Shown piece after piece: positions 17,124 to 26,013 of a stretch of 64,000 nt of DNA (position 1 is its first letter; every line of letters begins with the position of its first letter). The position numbers were made by a program, and so were the translations under genes. The notes under the pieces were generated by a model. The model saw only the letters and a list, made by a program, of their open reading frames with translations. It had not been told where the DNA came from and searched no databases. Source of the stretch: Cellvibrio sp. KY-GH-1 (GTDB taxonomy: Bacteria > Pseudomonadota > Gammaproteobacteria > Pseudomonadales > Cellvibrionaceae); the NCBI RefSeq assembly GCF_008806975.1, contig NZ_CP031728.1, forward strand, positions 4,113,501-4,177,500. Direction: 5' to 3'.

Positions 17124-20100
17124 AGCGCTTCTCCCTTTGCGTAAGGATCACATTCAATTCTTAAGCCCGCTTCACCATCAACAGAACGCATGCTAGTAGG
17201 TGCTGGCCACGCGTGGTCTCTGTGTGATTTTGGTACTGAATCTCCAAATGAATACAGAACTGGGTTAGGTGGATAAGATCCTATTTTCCCCCAATCTTGG
17301 TAGTTGCTTTTATTTTTTTTCCAGTGATTTTTCATGCTCTCAAAGATTCTATTAAAATGATTTCGCTGGATGTCATCCTGAAAATATTGTCCACGAGTGG
17401 CAATAATCATCTCGCGGCACTGCTCAAAAATGCTGGCGTCTACGTTAGTTGGCTCAGCGCCAATCGAGGAATATTGACGGGCATAGGCGACTGCAACCGC
17501 TCTCAGCCCTCTCTCCATTGCCGGCAAAGAAAAAGGAGTCACACTGGATGGCTCGACTTGAGCATAGAGTCTTTGATGGTAAGATCGGAAATGTTCAAAA
17601 TGAGATCTATCGCGAGGTTTTGCAGTGGAGTATAGAGTCACCACTAGCCCTGGTGATCGATTAACATTACGCCCCACGCGGCCAGATACCTGAATGTATT
17701 GAGCGGTAGTTTTTGGCTGACCCACTATTGCCATCATTCCTAAACGATCAATATCTACACCCACTTCAATTATGCTAGAAGCAAGGCAAACATCGATAAC
17801 ACCATCGCCATTTAATTGCCGATGAATTTTCTCTAATCCAAGATTTTTTATGTTTTCTTTTTTACAGTGAACATAGAGATTCTCTAAAAAGGCGCAAACA
17901 TCTAGAGTGAGTATTTTTTTAGAAATTCTCGTATCCAAATTCTTAAAATTATTGATAATTTCTATGTTTTGGATCTTTGGCATCAATACATTAAGTGTGT
18001 TTTCTATGTCCGAAAATTCTATAGTTTGTAATTTTTCTTGTAGTTTCGCTATCGCCTCCGGAATTTCTTCTGATTTGAGACGACTTGTCAACTCTTCATC
18101 CGATTTGATCCAGCGTTGCATCAACCAATCTTCACTTCTACGTTTAATTGAACCAATACGTTCAGGTATATCTCCTTGCAAAAGAGTTATTCCACCACCT
18201 AACTCTCTAATTGAGTTATAAAAAACGAGTAAAGTCCTCCATGGATCTTGATCGTGTGGTCTAAGCTTGTTAACGGAAGATAGTAATGCTGAAAATGTAC
18301 GAACCTGAGCGGTAAGTTGAGAACTCAGGCCGGGAGCATTAACACCGACATACTTGCGGCCTGGTTTAAAATTTCCCAATTCATCACGTTCATATTTTGC
18401 AAAAAATGAATCCTCTGCATCTATCGCAGGAGGAGGAAAAAGTAATGCTTCTGACCGGCCATATAAACGTTGTATTTGTAGCCTATATTGCCTTGTGGTA
18501 GCTGTGGCTGCGATGATTTTAGGCTTGATAATTTGATTGTTGCGCTTATCTGTACAGAGGTCTTCTATCAGCGGCTCATACAAACCGACCATTGTTCCAA
18601 GTGGGCCAGATATTAGGTGAAGTTCATCTTGAATTATTAGAGAGGGGGGATTTAATTCTCTTTTTCCGTTCTCACCAATGCCAAAAATATGTCGAATGTT
18701 GTCATTCCAAGTCAACATGGCAAACTTATCAACGGTTCCTATAACTATTGATGGTTTCTCATTGTAAATATCTTCGTCAATTACAAGAATGGGTAAACCT
18801 GCATCAAAAAAAAGGCATTCACCATCTACGCAACGGTAAATAACTGTTCCTTTTTCTTTATAAAGTCCCAATATTTCATTTTTGGCACTTTTTGAACTTT
18901 TGCTTTTAGTCGATTGATGCCTAACAACACCCATTTGTGCTGAACACCATGGACATCGATCTAGCAAAAATGGGTTTCTTGTATCGTCTCCTTTTTGGAG
19001 ACTGTCGAATGCTTTTAATGCGTCCTTTCTCGAGTTTGGCGTGTTGGCTCCTCCTACCCACAAGCCGATACTGAATCGCTCACCAGGAATCTCCTTCTTC
19101 TCTCGCAGAAATTCAAGGGCGCAGATTAGTGTTGATGCACGTTGCAATTGCTGAGCAGTCAGCAACCTCAATGTATATCGCATTAGTACTTGAGTTCCCT
19201 GCGCATTTGTTCCATGCATTAAACGTTCATAAACTAATGAGAACGCGGCCAAGCCTAAATAGGCCTCCGTTTTACCACCACCAGTCGGAAACCAGATTAA
19301 TTCAACAGCCTCATGAAATGGATCGTCTTTATCAGCAACAGATAATAAGGCCATCAAAATAAAGCCAATTTGAAATGCACGCCACTTCCCATGTGCATCA
19401 TTATCTTTGTATTTTTCAGAAAAACATGGAATTCCTTCCTCATTAAATTTAATGTTGCGAATTGCTTTAGGGGCATGAAGTTGTTGTAACAACATTGCTT
19501 CATTTGCGATCTTGAATGCTTTTAAAGCCATTTCGTTAGATTCGAGAAAATCGAGTCCCATCTGCATACGTGCGCAAGCTTGCTTACAATCATCGAGATT
19601 AATAATACCTTGCTGTTTCAAATTATCCGGAACATCCAAGGAGGAAACTTTGATTTCTTGGGTCACAATCCAAGATCGATATTGTTCTACTACGGCTTTC
19701 AGTTGCTGTAAACCTAGACAACTGGATGTCATTTCAAGTTCTGCTAGATCCCTCATTGAAACAGCCAGCTCTACACCACCAAATGTGATGTTTGGCGTAA
19801 TACTTGGCACTTGGTATGATGGCAAAACTTCACTCCACACTTTCGAACATCGCTGTGCATCATTGCTAGGTGCCAAGTTCCAATCTGCAGCACACCCATG
19901 CCCAACGGCAAAGGTTTGATCATTTCTGTATATCAGACGATTTGAAAGCGTTTCATTATCATCATTTATTGAATCAGCTTCCCGGTAAGGAAGAATCATT
20001 GGACGGCCAACTTCGTCTGTCGCCTCCACTGAAAAGTGAGTCTGAAAAAAAGATTTTCTATTGCGATCTGTGTAGTCTCCTGCTTGGCTTTCGTTAATTA

Positions 20101-20848
20101 GTGCAATGGTGACAATTTTTTCACCATGCACATCATGACGATCAATCGCCCTTATACTTAATTCAAGCCCATTCGCGCTCAATACTCCAGAGCTATCGCA
20201 GGAAAGTAAATTCCAGACTTTTAAACTGCTTTTCCAATTAACTAACAAGTCAACTGTTATTTGAACTGGAATTCGTTTCCAACGCGGGGGTGGGGATTTT
20301 TTCCCGCCACAAAATACATCAAACGGTTGATATACCGCTCCAGATATACAGACTTCGAATTTTGACAAATTATTAAAATCTAGTTTAAAACTGACAGCCA
20401 TTGACGAAGGCATGCGTGCATTGGCCAAGGAAAGATCAAAATCGTCGTCATCAGGTTGATGCTCACCAAATTCTTGGTTTTTATGATTTTCGCTAGATTT
20501 TGTTTGGTTGCTTTGATCAGGGTCATCCTGAATAGGTTCGTCTATTTGCTGCGCTGGCAAGTCATTTGTATCATTTACAGTAAGCAATGTATCTAAAGGA
20601 AATAAAACGCCGACTCCATATCGACTTAGCGGAAATTCTTTTAATATTTCTTCTTTGTTCTCAGCTTGAATCCAATTGGCATGAAGTTTTTCAGGGGAAT
20701 CTAAAGTAATCGATGAACCTACACTTATTGGTTCGCCTACCGGATTTGGGCCAACTAACTCTTGTTTTAAAGACGCTAACATGACCTCATCGCGCGCTTG
20801 TGAACCGGTTAGGGTCCCACCAAATTTACTATACAGTTCTTCACTCAC
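17120..20848 (-). CDS. drmA: DrmA-like SF2 helicase (DISARM)
   Basis: This large helicase of 1242 residues starts at GTG (20848), one base after the stop of the preceding gene. The Walker A motif FPTGGGKTEAYL lies near residue 522, motif II as QDELHLISGPLG near 739, the SSIIEVGVDIDRLG motif near 1020 and the arginine motif QVSGRVGR near 1056. The first 450 residues are a family-specific region with an acidic, Gln/Asp-rich stretch near 90-130. The arrangement and adjacency to DUF1998/DrmB fit DrmA, which binds and translocates DNA with DrmB in characterised DISARM. CxxC pairs between the helicase lobes (RCPWCSAQMG) may hold zinc. Confidence 0.87.
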   Translation of the reverse strand: MSEELYSKFGGTLTGSQARDEVMLASLKQELVGPNPVGEPISVGSSITLDSPEKLHANWIQAENKEEILKEFPLSRYGVGVLFPLDTLLTVNDTNDLPAQQIDEPIQDDPDQSNQTKSSENHKNQEFGEHQPDDDDFDLSLANARMPSSMAVSFKLDFNNLSKFEVCISGAVYQPFDVFCGGKKSPPPRWKRIPVQITVDLLVNWKSSLKVWNLLSCDSSGVLSANGLELSIRAIDRHDVHGEKIVTIALINESQAGDYTDRNRKSFFQTHFSVEATDEVGRPMILPYREADSINDDNETLSNRLIYRNDQTFAVGHGCAADWNLAPSNDAQRCSKVWSEVLPSYQVPSITPNITFGGVELAVSMRDLAELEMTSSCLGLQQLKAVVEQYRSWIVTQEIKVSSLDVPDNLKQQGIINLDDCKQACARMQMGLDFLESNEMALKAFKIANEAMLLQQLHAPKAIRNIKFNEEGIPCFSEKYKDNDAHGKWRAFQIGFILMALLSVADKDDPFHEAVELIWFPTGGGKTEAYLGLAAFSLVYERLMHGTNAQGTQVLMRYTLRLLTAQQLQRASTLICALEFLREKKEIPGERFSIGLWVGGANTPNSRKDALKAFDSLQKGDDTRNPFLLDRCPWCSAQMGVVRHQSTKSKSSKSAKNEILGLYKEKGTVIYRCVDGECLFFDAGLPILVIDEDIYNEKPSIVIGTVDKFAMLTWNDNIRHIFGIGENGKRELNPPSLIIQDELHLISGPLGTMVGLYEPLIEDLCTDKRNNQIIKPKIIAATATTRQYRLQIQRLYGRSEALLFPPPAIDAEDSFFAKYERDELGNFKPGRKYVGVNAPGLSSQLTAQVRTFSALLSSVNKLRPHDQDPWRTLLVFYNSIRELGGGITLLQGDIPERIGSIKRRSEDWLMQRWIKSDEELTSRLKSEEIPEAIAKLQEKLQTIEFSDIENTLNVLMPKIQNIEIINNFKNLDTRISKKILTLDVCAFLENLYVHCKKENIKNLGLEKIHRQLNGDGVIDVCLASSIIEVGVDIDRLGMMAIVGQPKTTAQYIQVSGRVGRNVNRSPGLVVTLYSTAKPRDRSHFEHFRSYHQRLYAQVEPSSVTPFSLPAMERGLRAVAVAYARQYSSIGAEPTNVDASIFEQCREMIIATRGQYFQDDIQRNHFNRIFESMKNHWKKNKSNYQDWGKIGSYPPNPVLYSFGDSVPKSHRDHAWPAPTSMRSVDGEAGLRIECDPYAKGEAL

Positions 20849-20849
20849 T

Positions 20850-22577
20850 TTATTTAGACTCCATCACTAATTTTGCTAGTTGCATTTCCGTAGTTTGACT
20901 CAGGAACAATGTAAATGATTCAGTTGACCGGGTGGTTGCAGTATATAAAAGCATGCGAGACTGAGTTGACTCCAGATCTACAATATCTGTTATAAATACA
21001 ATAGGTCTTTCCATTCCTTTGAAGCCATGAATGGTTGTATACGCAATATCTTTTGCCTCACATTCATCTATTTGCCTTAAGGAGAATGAGGTAGGACAAT
21101 TTGCCAATTGAGCTGCACAGCCATCTCTTTTGGGGGACAGTACAATCATTGAGCTAGGCGGATAGCCCCTTTTTAAATAACTTAGAATTGCTTCTTTTAG
21201 GGCATTTTGTTGGGATTGATCCGATTCATAAAATTTGTATTCAGGAGTGATTTCGTTATCACTGGAGCGAAGAATCATGGAATAGAGTCCATTCATTCGT
21301 CCAATTAATAAACTTTGCTCTACTGTAGATTTTCTATTTCGGCAATTTATTGTTAATGGAAAAATAGAAATATCGCTCGCTCTTTGTCGAAGATTACCTA
21401 TAAGTTCCTGTTCTGATTTTCCATCAGAAAATAGAGCTTGCCCTTTAAAATCACCAAACATCTGCCAAATACCAGCCGCAAGACCGCTTTTTAGAATTAA
21501 TTCCAAAACATCGAGCCAGAGTGTTTCACTCGAAATATCCTGGGCCTCGTCAACAATCAAGGCATCATAACTTGGGCCAAAATTGTTGTCGCCAAGCATT
21601 GCTTCAAGTGCCAACTCAGGGAGTACAGATTTCCAAAATTCTGGTGTATCCAAATATTTCGTAATACGCGCAAAAGATGCCATTAAGCCATGTATTGTCA
21701 TGACTTTAATATTACTATATCCATAGCCAATCAAGTTTCCAATGTGTAATGATAATGGTTTACTGTAGCAAAGAAATAAAACCTTTTTCCCTGATATCGC
21801 CAAACGTCGAGCAGCCTCAATAGCTAGCACCGTTTTACCCGTTCCTGCTGGGCCAACAAATAAGAGACGCTCATTATAATGAGCAGCATCAAGCGCTTTG
21901 AATTGCTCCTCTGTGTATCGAATTAATTCATTTTCGTGCTGAAGTAATCTTTCAACGGGGGACTGGCTTAACTCAATTGGTGGCCGCAATAACGATAGTA
22001 ATATCTCTATCTGATAGGCATTTAAATATTCTTTTTTGTATTTCAAAAAGGATACAGAATTTTTATAGTGTTCTAATTCTCTGTCACACAAATCGATTAT
22101 GACTGCGCCAATGCCACGAGTTCTAAAAAAACGAGAGGAAATGCATTGCCAAGGCCGCCACTCAGGTGATATTTCAGTAAATTCTACGGAAGTAAAACAT
22201 ACCGCGGAAAAAAATGGGACGTCATTTAATGCGGTATGTCTCGAAGACAAATAACAGCGCAAGCTGTGCATAGTTTCACTAACTTGTTTAAACGGGCTTC
22301 TGTCTTTTCCATTGCTATCTTTTCCTAAATACCAATTACCTCCTTCTCTCTTGATAAATTGGTGTGCTTTGATTTCAAGGCATAAAACGCCTTTGTTCGG
22401 AATAATAATTAAAAAATCTACCTCACCCGAAATTCTGCTTTTATGATGAGCAACATCTACAGAATGCATAACAATCCAATCTTTTGTTAGCGGATCATTC
22501 CTAAGCCGCAAAAATAGCTCTTTTTCGCCTGGGCTTTTGACACTTTCTTCATAGTGGGAGGGGATTAGTCTTGCCAT
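20850..22577 (-). CDS. NERD-domain nuclease fused to an SF1 (UvrD-like) helicase
   Basis: This 575-residue protein joins a predicted nuclease with an ATPase. The N-terminal NERD domain carries the restriction-like core GEVDFLIIIPNKGVLCLEIK, with D54 and the E68-x-K70 pair. From about residue 245 the helicase part shows Walker A GPAGTGKT, then VDEAQD (motif II), NCRNR (motif III/IV area), TTIHGFKGME (motif V) and YTATTRS (motif VI). Such fusions occur in defence loci. Its ATG follows the TAA of the preceding gene with no gap, and its stop lies one base before drmA. It is not a standard DISARM component and may replace DrmC. Confidence 0.82.
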   Translation of the reverse strand: MARLIPSHYEESVKSPGEKELFLRLRNDPLTKDWIVMHSVDVAHHKSRISGEVDFLIIIPNKGVLCLEIKAHQFIKREGGNWYLGKDSNGKDRSPFKQVSETMHSLRCYLSSRHTALNDVPFFSAVCFTSVEFTEISPEWRPWQCISSRFFRTRGIGAVIIDLCDRELEHYKNSVSFLKYKKEYLNAYQIEILLSLLRPPIELSQSPVERLLQHENELIRYTEEQFKALDAAHYNERLLFVGPAGTGKTVLAIEAARRLAISGKKVLFLCYSKPLSLHIGNLIGYGYSNIKVMTIHGLMASFARITKYLDTPEFWKSVLPELALEAMLGDNNFGPSYDALIVDEAQDISSETLWLDVLELILKSGLAAGIWQMFGDFKGQALFSDGKSEQELIGNLRQRASDISIFPLTINCRNRKSTVEQSLLIGRMNGLYSMILRSSDNEITPEYKFYESDQSQQNALKEAILSYLKRGYPPSSMIVLSPKRDGCAAQLANCPTSFSLRQIDECEAKDIAYTTIHGFKGMERPIVFITDIVDLESTQSRMLLYTATTRSTESFTLFLSQTTEMQLAKLVMESK

Positions 22578-24101
22578 TTAAACGTTTTCCACCTCTGATA
22601 CATCACTTGAGATAAACATTACATTCGATATTTTTTGCAACTTAAACTCATATTCTTTCAATACCAGAATATTAGATGTAAAGGAGTCAAGCCAATTAGG
22701 GCCACTCTCGTTTATATGTTTTTCAATGATTTTTTTTGCACGCCCCCTACTGTCAGAATGAATAGTTTTTCCAGCAAAGATTCGACCACCCTTAACCACT
22801 TTTGCTAGCTCGATATATTTTTCTTGCTCTTCTTGTAGATCGATTCCAGCAAATAGCAAAACAGCGATAAAATCCCTCGTATTTTGCGGGCTAATAAACT
22901 CAGATTTTACCCAATTCTTAATATTTGTTTCTGTAGCAGAAACAGCACCAAGCCGCTTTAGAGAAGATTCCAGATAGGAAATTCGTGTAATATTTTGCTT
23001 CAGTTTTTTCTTCCACGTTTCCATTATTTCCTGCCAATTATCTGGATCAAAAACTTTTACTGACACCCCAGATTCCCCAGAATTAATAATTTCAACTAAG
23101 TACTCCCCAGCACTCACATTTAATTCATTATTAGCCTTCCTCTCCTCAAATGTTCCATCTAAATTTATAATCCAGATATAATCATCACTCTCTACGGTCG
23201 TTGACTTTCCATTTTCGAACCTTACTTCCAGCTTTGCATGCATAGGCTGCATTGATCCAATATAATTGTCTGATGATTTTACAATTTGATCACCTAAAGC
23301 AGCAGTCAGAAAATTTTGAATATCCTGGCATTCTTCCATTGTTATTTCACCAGTAGACAGCTCTCCTTTATGAGCAATTTTTATTATTTCACCAATTGAA
23401 ACTAAATTAGGGCTTTGACCGTAAACATATGAGTCAAATTCAAAAATGTTAGAGGGAGGTATTTTATTTGAATAATATGATGGCTGAATAAAAACTATTC
23501 GCTTGGACGGTGGATCAACCAACACATGCTTATGCCATGAAATCGGCCCAAGAAATATCACAACATCATCGGTTCCTTCAGCATCAACATCCTTGTGGGT
23601 AAAGACACTACACATACCATCTAATCCACAGTTTTTTAGTGCTTCTTGGATACTGACGACTGTTTCAGAGTCTTTAGCACAAAGTAAATATTTGTCTCCC
23701 ATGCTATATTTAAGGCCAGCCCCATCAAGAAGTACGTATTCAAGCCCGCTTAATGCAACTGTAGGTATTTTGGTTAGGCCTTTCAAATTTTGTTCTAATT
23801 TTTTAAAAATAGAATCGAATTCAGGGTATGATTCTGAGAGTCTACCCAATTGACCAAAAATTTTATTTCTTTCTAATTCATCTGAATTGACACATCTATT
23901 ATTTATTGAAAGCAAATTATCTATCGCTATAGAGCGGAATAATTTTGATATTTCAATGTAGATGCTATTTTCGATATTTAAACTGTTAAACTTATACCAT
24001 GATGTTAAAAACGAATTAAATTCATCATTTTCGATAGAAATAATGTTAACTATCGCGGGAGTTGAATCTCCCCATAATTCAAAAGACTTTCTTCTCGTCA
24101 T
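22578..24101 (-). CDS. Unknown DISARM-operon protein, possible C-terminal part of DrmE
   Basis: I recognise no certain domain in this 507-residue soluble protein. It is acidic, AT-rich in coding sequence, and shows no membrane segment. The C-terminal third is helical, with IKNWVKSEFISPQNTRDFIAVL (read in part) followed by KVVKGGRIFAG. It is in the same frame as the preceding ORF: the codons run GGA TAT ATG GAT TAA CAA ATG, so only one stop and one Gln codon separate them. Together they would make about 812 residues, close to what I recall for DrmE of class 2 DISARM. Either the gene is separate or a nonsense change has split drmE. The start has only a weak ribosome site. Confidence 0.6.
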   Translation of the reverse strand: MTRRKSFELWGDSTPAIVNIISIENDEFNSFLTSWYKFNSLNIENSIYIEISKLFRSIAIDNLLSINNRCVNSDELERNKIFGQLGRLSESYPEFDSIFKKLEQNLKGLTKIPTVALSGLEYVLLDGAGLKYSMGDKYLLCAKDSETVVSIQEALKNCGLDGMCSVFTHKDVDAEGTDDVVIFLGPISWHKHVLVDPPSKRIVFIQPSYYSNKIPPSNIFEFDSYVYGQSPNLVSIGEIIKIAHKGELSTGEITMEECQDIQNFLTAALGDQIVKSSDNYIGSMQPMHAKLEVRFENGKSTTVESDDYIWIINLDGTFEERKANNELNVSAGEYLVEIINSGESGVSVKVFDPDNWQEIMETWKKKLKQNITRISYLESSLKRLGAVSATETNIKNWVKSEFISPQNTRDFIAVLLFAGIDLQEEQEKYIELAKVVKGGRIFAGKTIHSDSRGRAKKIIEKHINESGPNWLDSFTSNILVLKEYEFKLQKISNVMFISSDVSEVENV

Positions 24102-24104
24102 TTG

Positions 24105-25022
24105 TTAATCCATATATCCAAATGCACAAACTCCCAAAGATGGCGGTGCTTGCTTTAAAATTGAACTCAAAGGGTGATCAACTGGCTTCCCCTCTAAAGT
24201 AAGTGGTCGCAATCCTCTTTGACCAAGAATACGACAACTGTTTATAAAAGTTTCAATCTGTTCGTTGAGACCATGAGTTGTTCGATCTAGGCAGACAATT
24301 AATGAGCGATCAGATTTGTTTTCAATAGGTGGAATTTTCCCGCTCCATATTTCAAAATTTTCCGATTGTTCATTTTTATTTGCCGTGGACTGTACTCGTA
24401 TTGATGCGTGCGCCTTTGTATTTTCTACGAGTCCTTCAATTGCTACTACATCACTTATTGAAAAGTCGCTACATTCTTCATAGAACCATTTCTGGTTTGC
24501 AGCATTTAATAATTTGCGCTTATTTCCAATAATAGTTACGGATTTCCATGTCACATCCCGTTCTGAAAATGAAGGGATCTTGAACGTTCTAATTTTCGAG
24601 CCCAACCAAAAGTTTCTATCTTCATCTTTCTGCGGAATGACGATGTTGTAGAAATCATTACTACTTACCGAACGGGATAATAGGTCTGGGCCTATAAATT
24701 TGAAGAAATGTTGATTGGACTCGTACACTTCCGAGTCAAAAAGGTACTTTTTCCCGTGGGCGCAATTTTCATTCCGAGAGTCGGCAATGAATACACAAGG
24801 GTTCATTTTCAAATAAAGTGACTTATTAACTTCTAGTGACCTTAATGCACCCATTGCTAGGAATAAAGTTGAAAAATTCTCTTCAGGGCAAACTAGTAAT
24901 ATACGCAACCCCCGAGATGTTATCGCTACCTCCCCGAGTTTTTGCAGGAATTTACACCACGACGGCAGTCCCATAAGGGTTTGTTCAACTGATTTGTAAT
25001 AAGTAGTTTCGCTAAACATCAT
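24105..25022 (-). CDS. Unknown first gene of DISARM-like operon, possible N-terminal part of DrmE
   Basis: This 305-residue soluble protein has no domain I can name with confidence. The segment RILLVCPEENFSTLFLAMGALRSLE looks like a strand-loop-helix of a nucleotide-binding or helicase-like fold, though without a canonical Walker A. A later segment DRSLIVCLDRTTHGLNEQIE could be the matching acidic strand. The ORF ends in TAA, followed in frame by CAA and ATG of the next ORF. It opens the five-ORF operon and its 5' end lies just 13 bp from the end of a truncated HNH endonuclease frame. See the finding on the in-frame stop. Confidence 0.58.
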   Translation of the reverse strand: MMFSETTYYKSVEQTLMGLPSWCKFLQKLGEVAITSRGLRILLVCPEENFSTLFLAMGALRSLEVNKSLYLKMNPCVFIADSRNENCAHGKKYLFDSEVYESNQHFFKFIGPDLLSRSVSSNDFYNIVIPQKDEDRNFWLGSKIRTFKIPSFSERDVTWKSVTIIGNKRKLLNAANQKWFYEECSDFSISDVVAIEGLVENTKAHASIRVQSTANKNEQSENFEIWSGKIPPIENKSDRSLIVCLDRTTHGLNEQIETFINSCRILGQRGLRPLTLEGKPVDHPLSSILKQAPPSLGVCAFGYMD

Positions 25023-25035
25023 AGAATCCGAGGAG

Positions 25036-25200
25036 TTAATAATAACTAGTCGTAATTACTGAGGCCTCCGATGGCGTGCGGCCAATGATTTGGGCGAGTT
25101 TAATAATCTCGGGATTGGTGTGGTGCAATTTGCCAAACGGCGTGCGGCAGTAGAGGTGCAGCGTTAGCAACAGTTCGTCTTCTTGCCAGTTATTCGCCAC
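25036..25200 (-). pseudogene. Truncated HNH endonuclease, N-terminal remnant
   Basis: A 54-codon frame starts at GTG (25200) with AGAGGG 7 nt upstream. It reads MANNWQEDELLLTLHLYC then RTPFGKLHHTNPEIIKLAQ and IIGRTPSE, which closely matches the N terminus of a common family of putative HNH restriction endonucleases. In those proteins the text continues past RTPS into an NFAS region and a C-terminal HNH domain. Here it changes to unrelated ASVITTSYY and stops. I infer that the defence island joined or replaced the rest of the gene at about 25060. No C-terminal part was seen elsewhere in the window. Confidence 0.75.
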
Positions 25201-25284
25201 GGGCTAACCCTCTGTGCCGGTGATGCTGTATTTATTGTTCATCGCTGTATTCCATAGCTGTTTCCCAAGGCGGATTCTGTACCA

Positions 25285-25445
25285 AAACGGGGCGGATGTG
25301 AAATACATCCCATTACAGACGGGGGTTTTGTAAGCCAAAGGCCAGTGTGGGTTATGAATCTGCCGATCATTTTCGTGACCTCACGAAAATGGTCGGTTTG
25401 GTTTGAAAAACCTTGGATTTGTTCAGTTTGACGGAACAAATCCGC
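25285..25445. repeat. Cluster of three hairpins in a non-coding interval
   Basis: Between the HNH remnant and the antitoxin-like gene I see three inverted repeats. One is GGATGT/ACATCC near 25292-25308. The second is the strongest: CCGATCATTTTCGTGA (25363-25378) opposite TCACGAAAATGGTCGG (25381-25396), 15 of 16 paired with a 2-nt loop. The third is GGATTTGTTC (25415-25424) opposite GAACAAATCC (25434-25443). The rest of 25201-25465 holds no convincing gene. It may be a structured RNA, a repeat element or a recombination scar. Confidence 0.55.
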
Positions 25446-25465
25446 CAAAAATTAAACCTGTTTCC

Positions 25466-25756
25466 TCAGGTATTTAGTGCGCGCAGTGCATGTTCCGGGT
25501 CTGCTTCTACAAGGCGTAGTAGAGAGCGTGCGGGACCGGTTGGGTGGCGGCGGCCTTGTTCCCAGTTTTCTACGGTGCGTTTGCTTACGCCCAGTAAAAA
25601 GGCAAACTTTTCTTGCGATACTCCCAAGCGATCGCGGATAGTTTTTACTTCAGGGTCAGGGAAATCAAAGCTGCGCGAGGATGGCTGTTGGCCTTTTGCG
25701 ATAGCATCCATTTCCTTAACGCTTTCCAGTAGCTCATCGAACATTTCTTTTTTCAT
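25466..25756 (-). CDS. HTH antitoxin-like regulator (HigA/NadS type), apparently without toxin
   Basis: This 96-residue protein carries an XRE-type helix-turn-helix: EVKTIRDRLGVSQEKFAFLLGV followed by SKRTVENWEQGRRHPTGPA. It resembles the NadS/HigA antitoxins that repress their own operon and neutralise an upstream RelE-like toxin. I start it at the ATG at 25756, because AAAGGTGG lies before that codon. No full toxin gene is visible in the 257 bp upstream, so it looks like an orphan. Nearby hairpins and the HNH remnant suggest a decayed accessory region. Confidence 0.8.
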   Translation of the reverse strand: MKKEMFDELLESVKEMDAIAKGQQPSSRSFDFPDPEVKTIRDRLGVSQEKFAFLLGVSKRTVENWEQGRRHPTGPARSLLRLVEADPEHALRALNT

Positions 25757-26013
25757 GATTACCACCTTTCCACTGGCCTAAGTTGTACGCCAATGACGTA
25801 GATATTCCAGTCTACAAATTTTACCACCGAGAGTGTAATTCAAGCGGTTACGGAGAATCGAGCTTGCAATTGGGGTTTAAGTGAAGGCTATCTAATAGCC
25901 ATTAACAGTATTTAATTATCGATAAACGATAAAAAATAGTTGCAAATAGGTGTTTTGTGGATATTATGTAATCTCCAACTGTTATTAACCACGGAGTGAG
26001 ATAGGAGATAGTT

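Noticed and set aside
25773..25845. Possible toxin C-terminal remnant before the antitoxin-like gene
   Set aside because: Only about 23 codons are open and they do not resemble a RelE/HigB C terminus.
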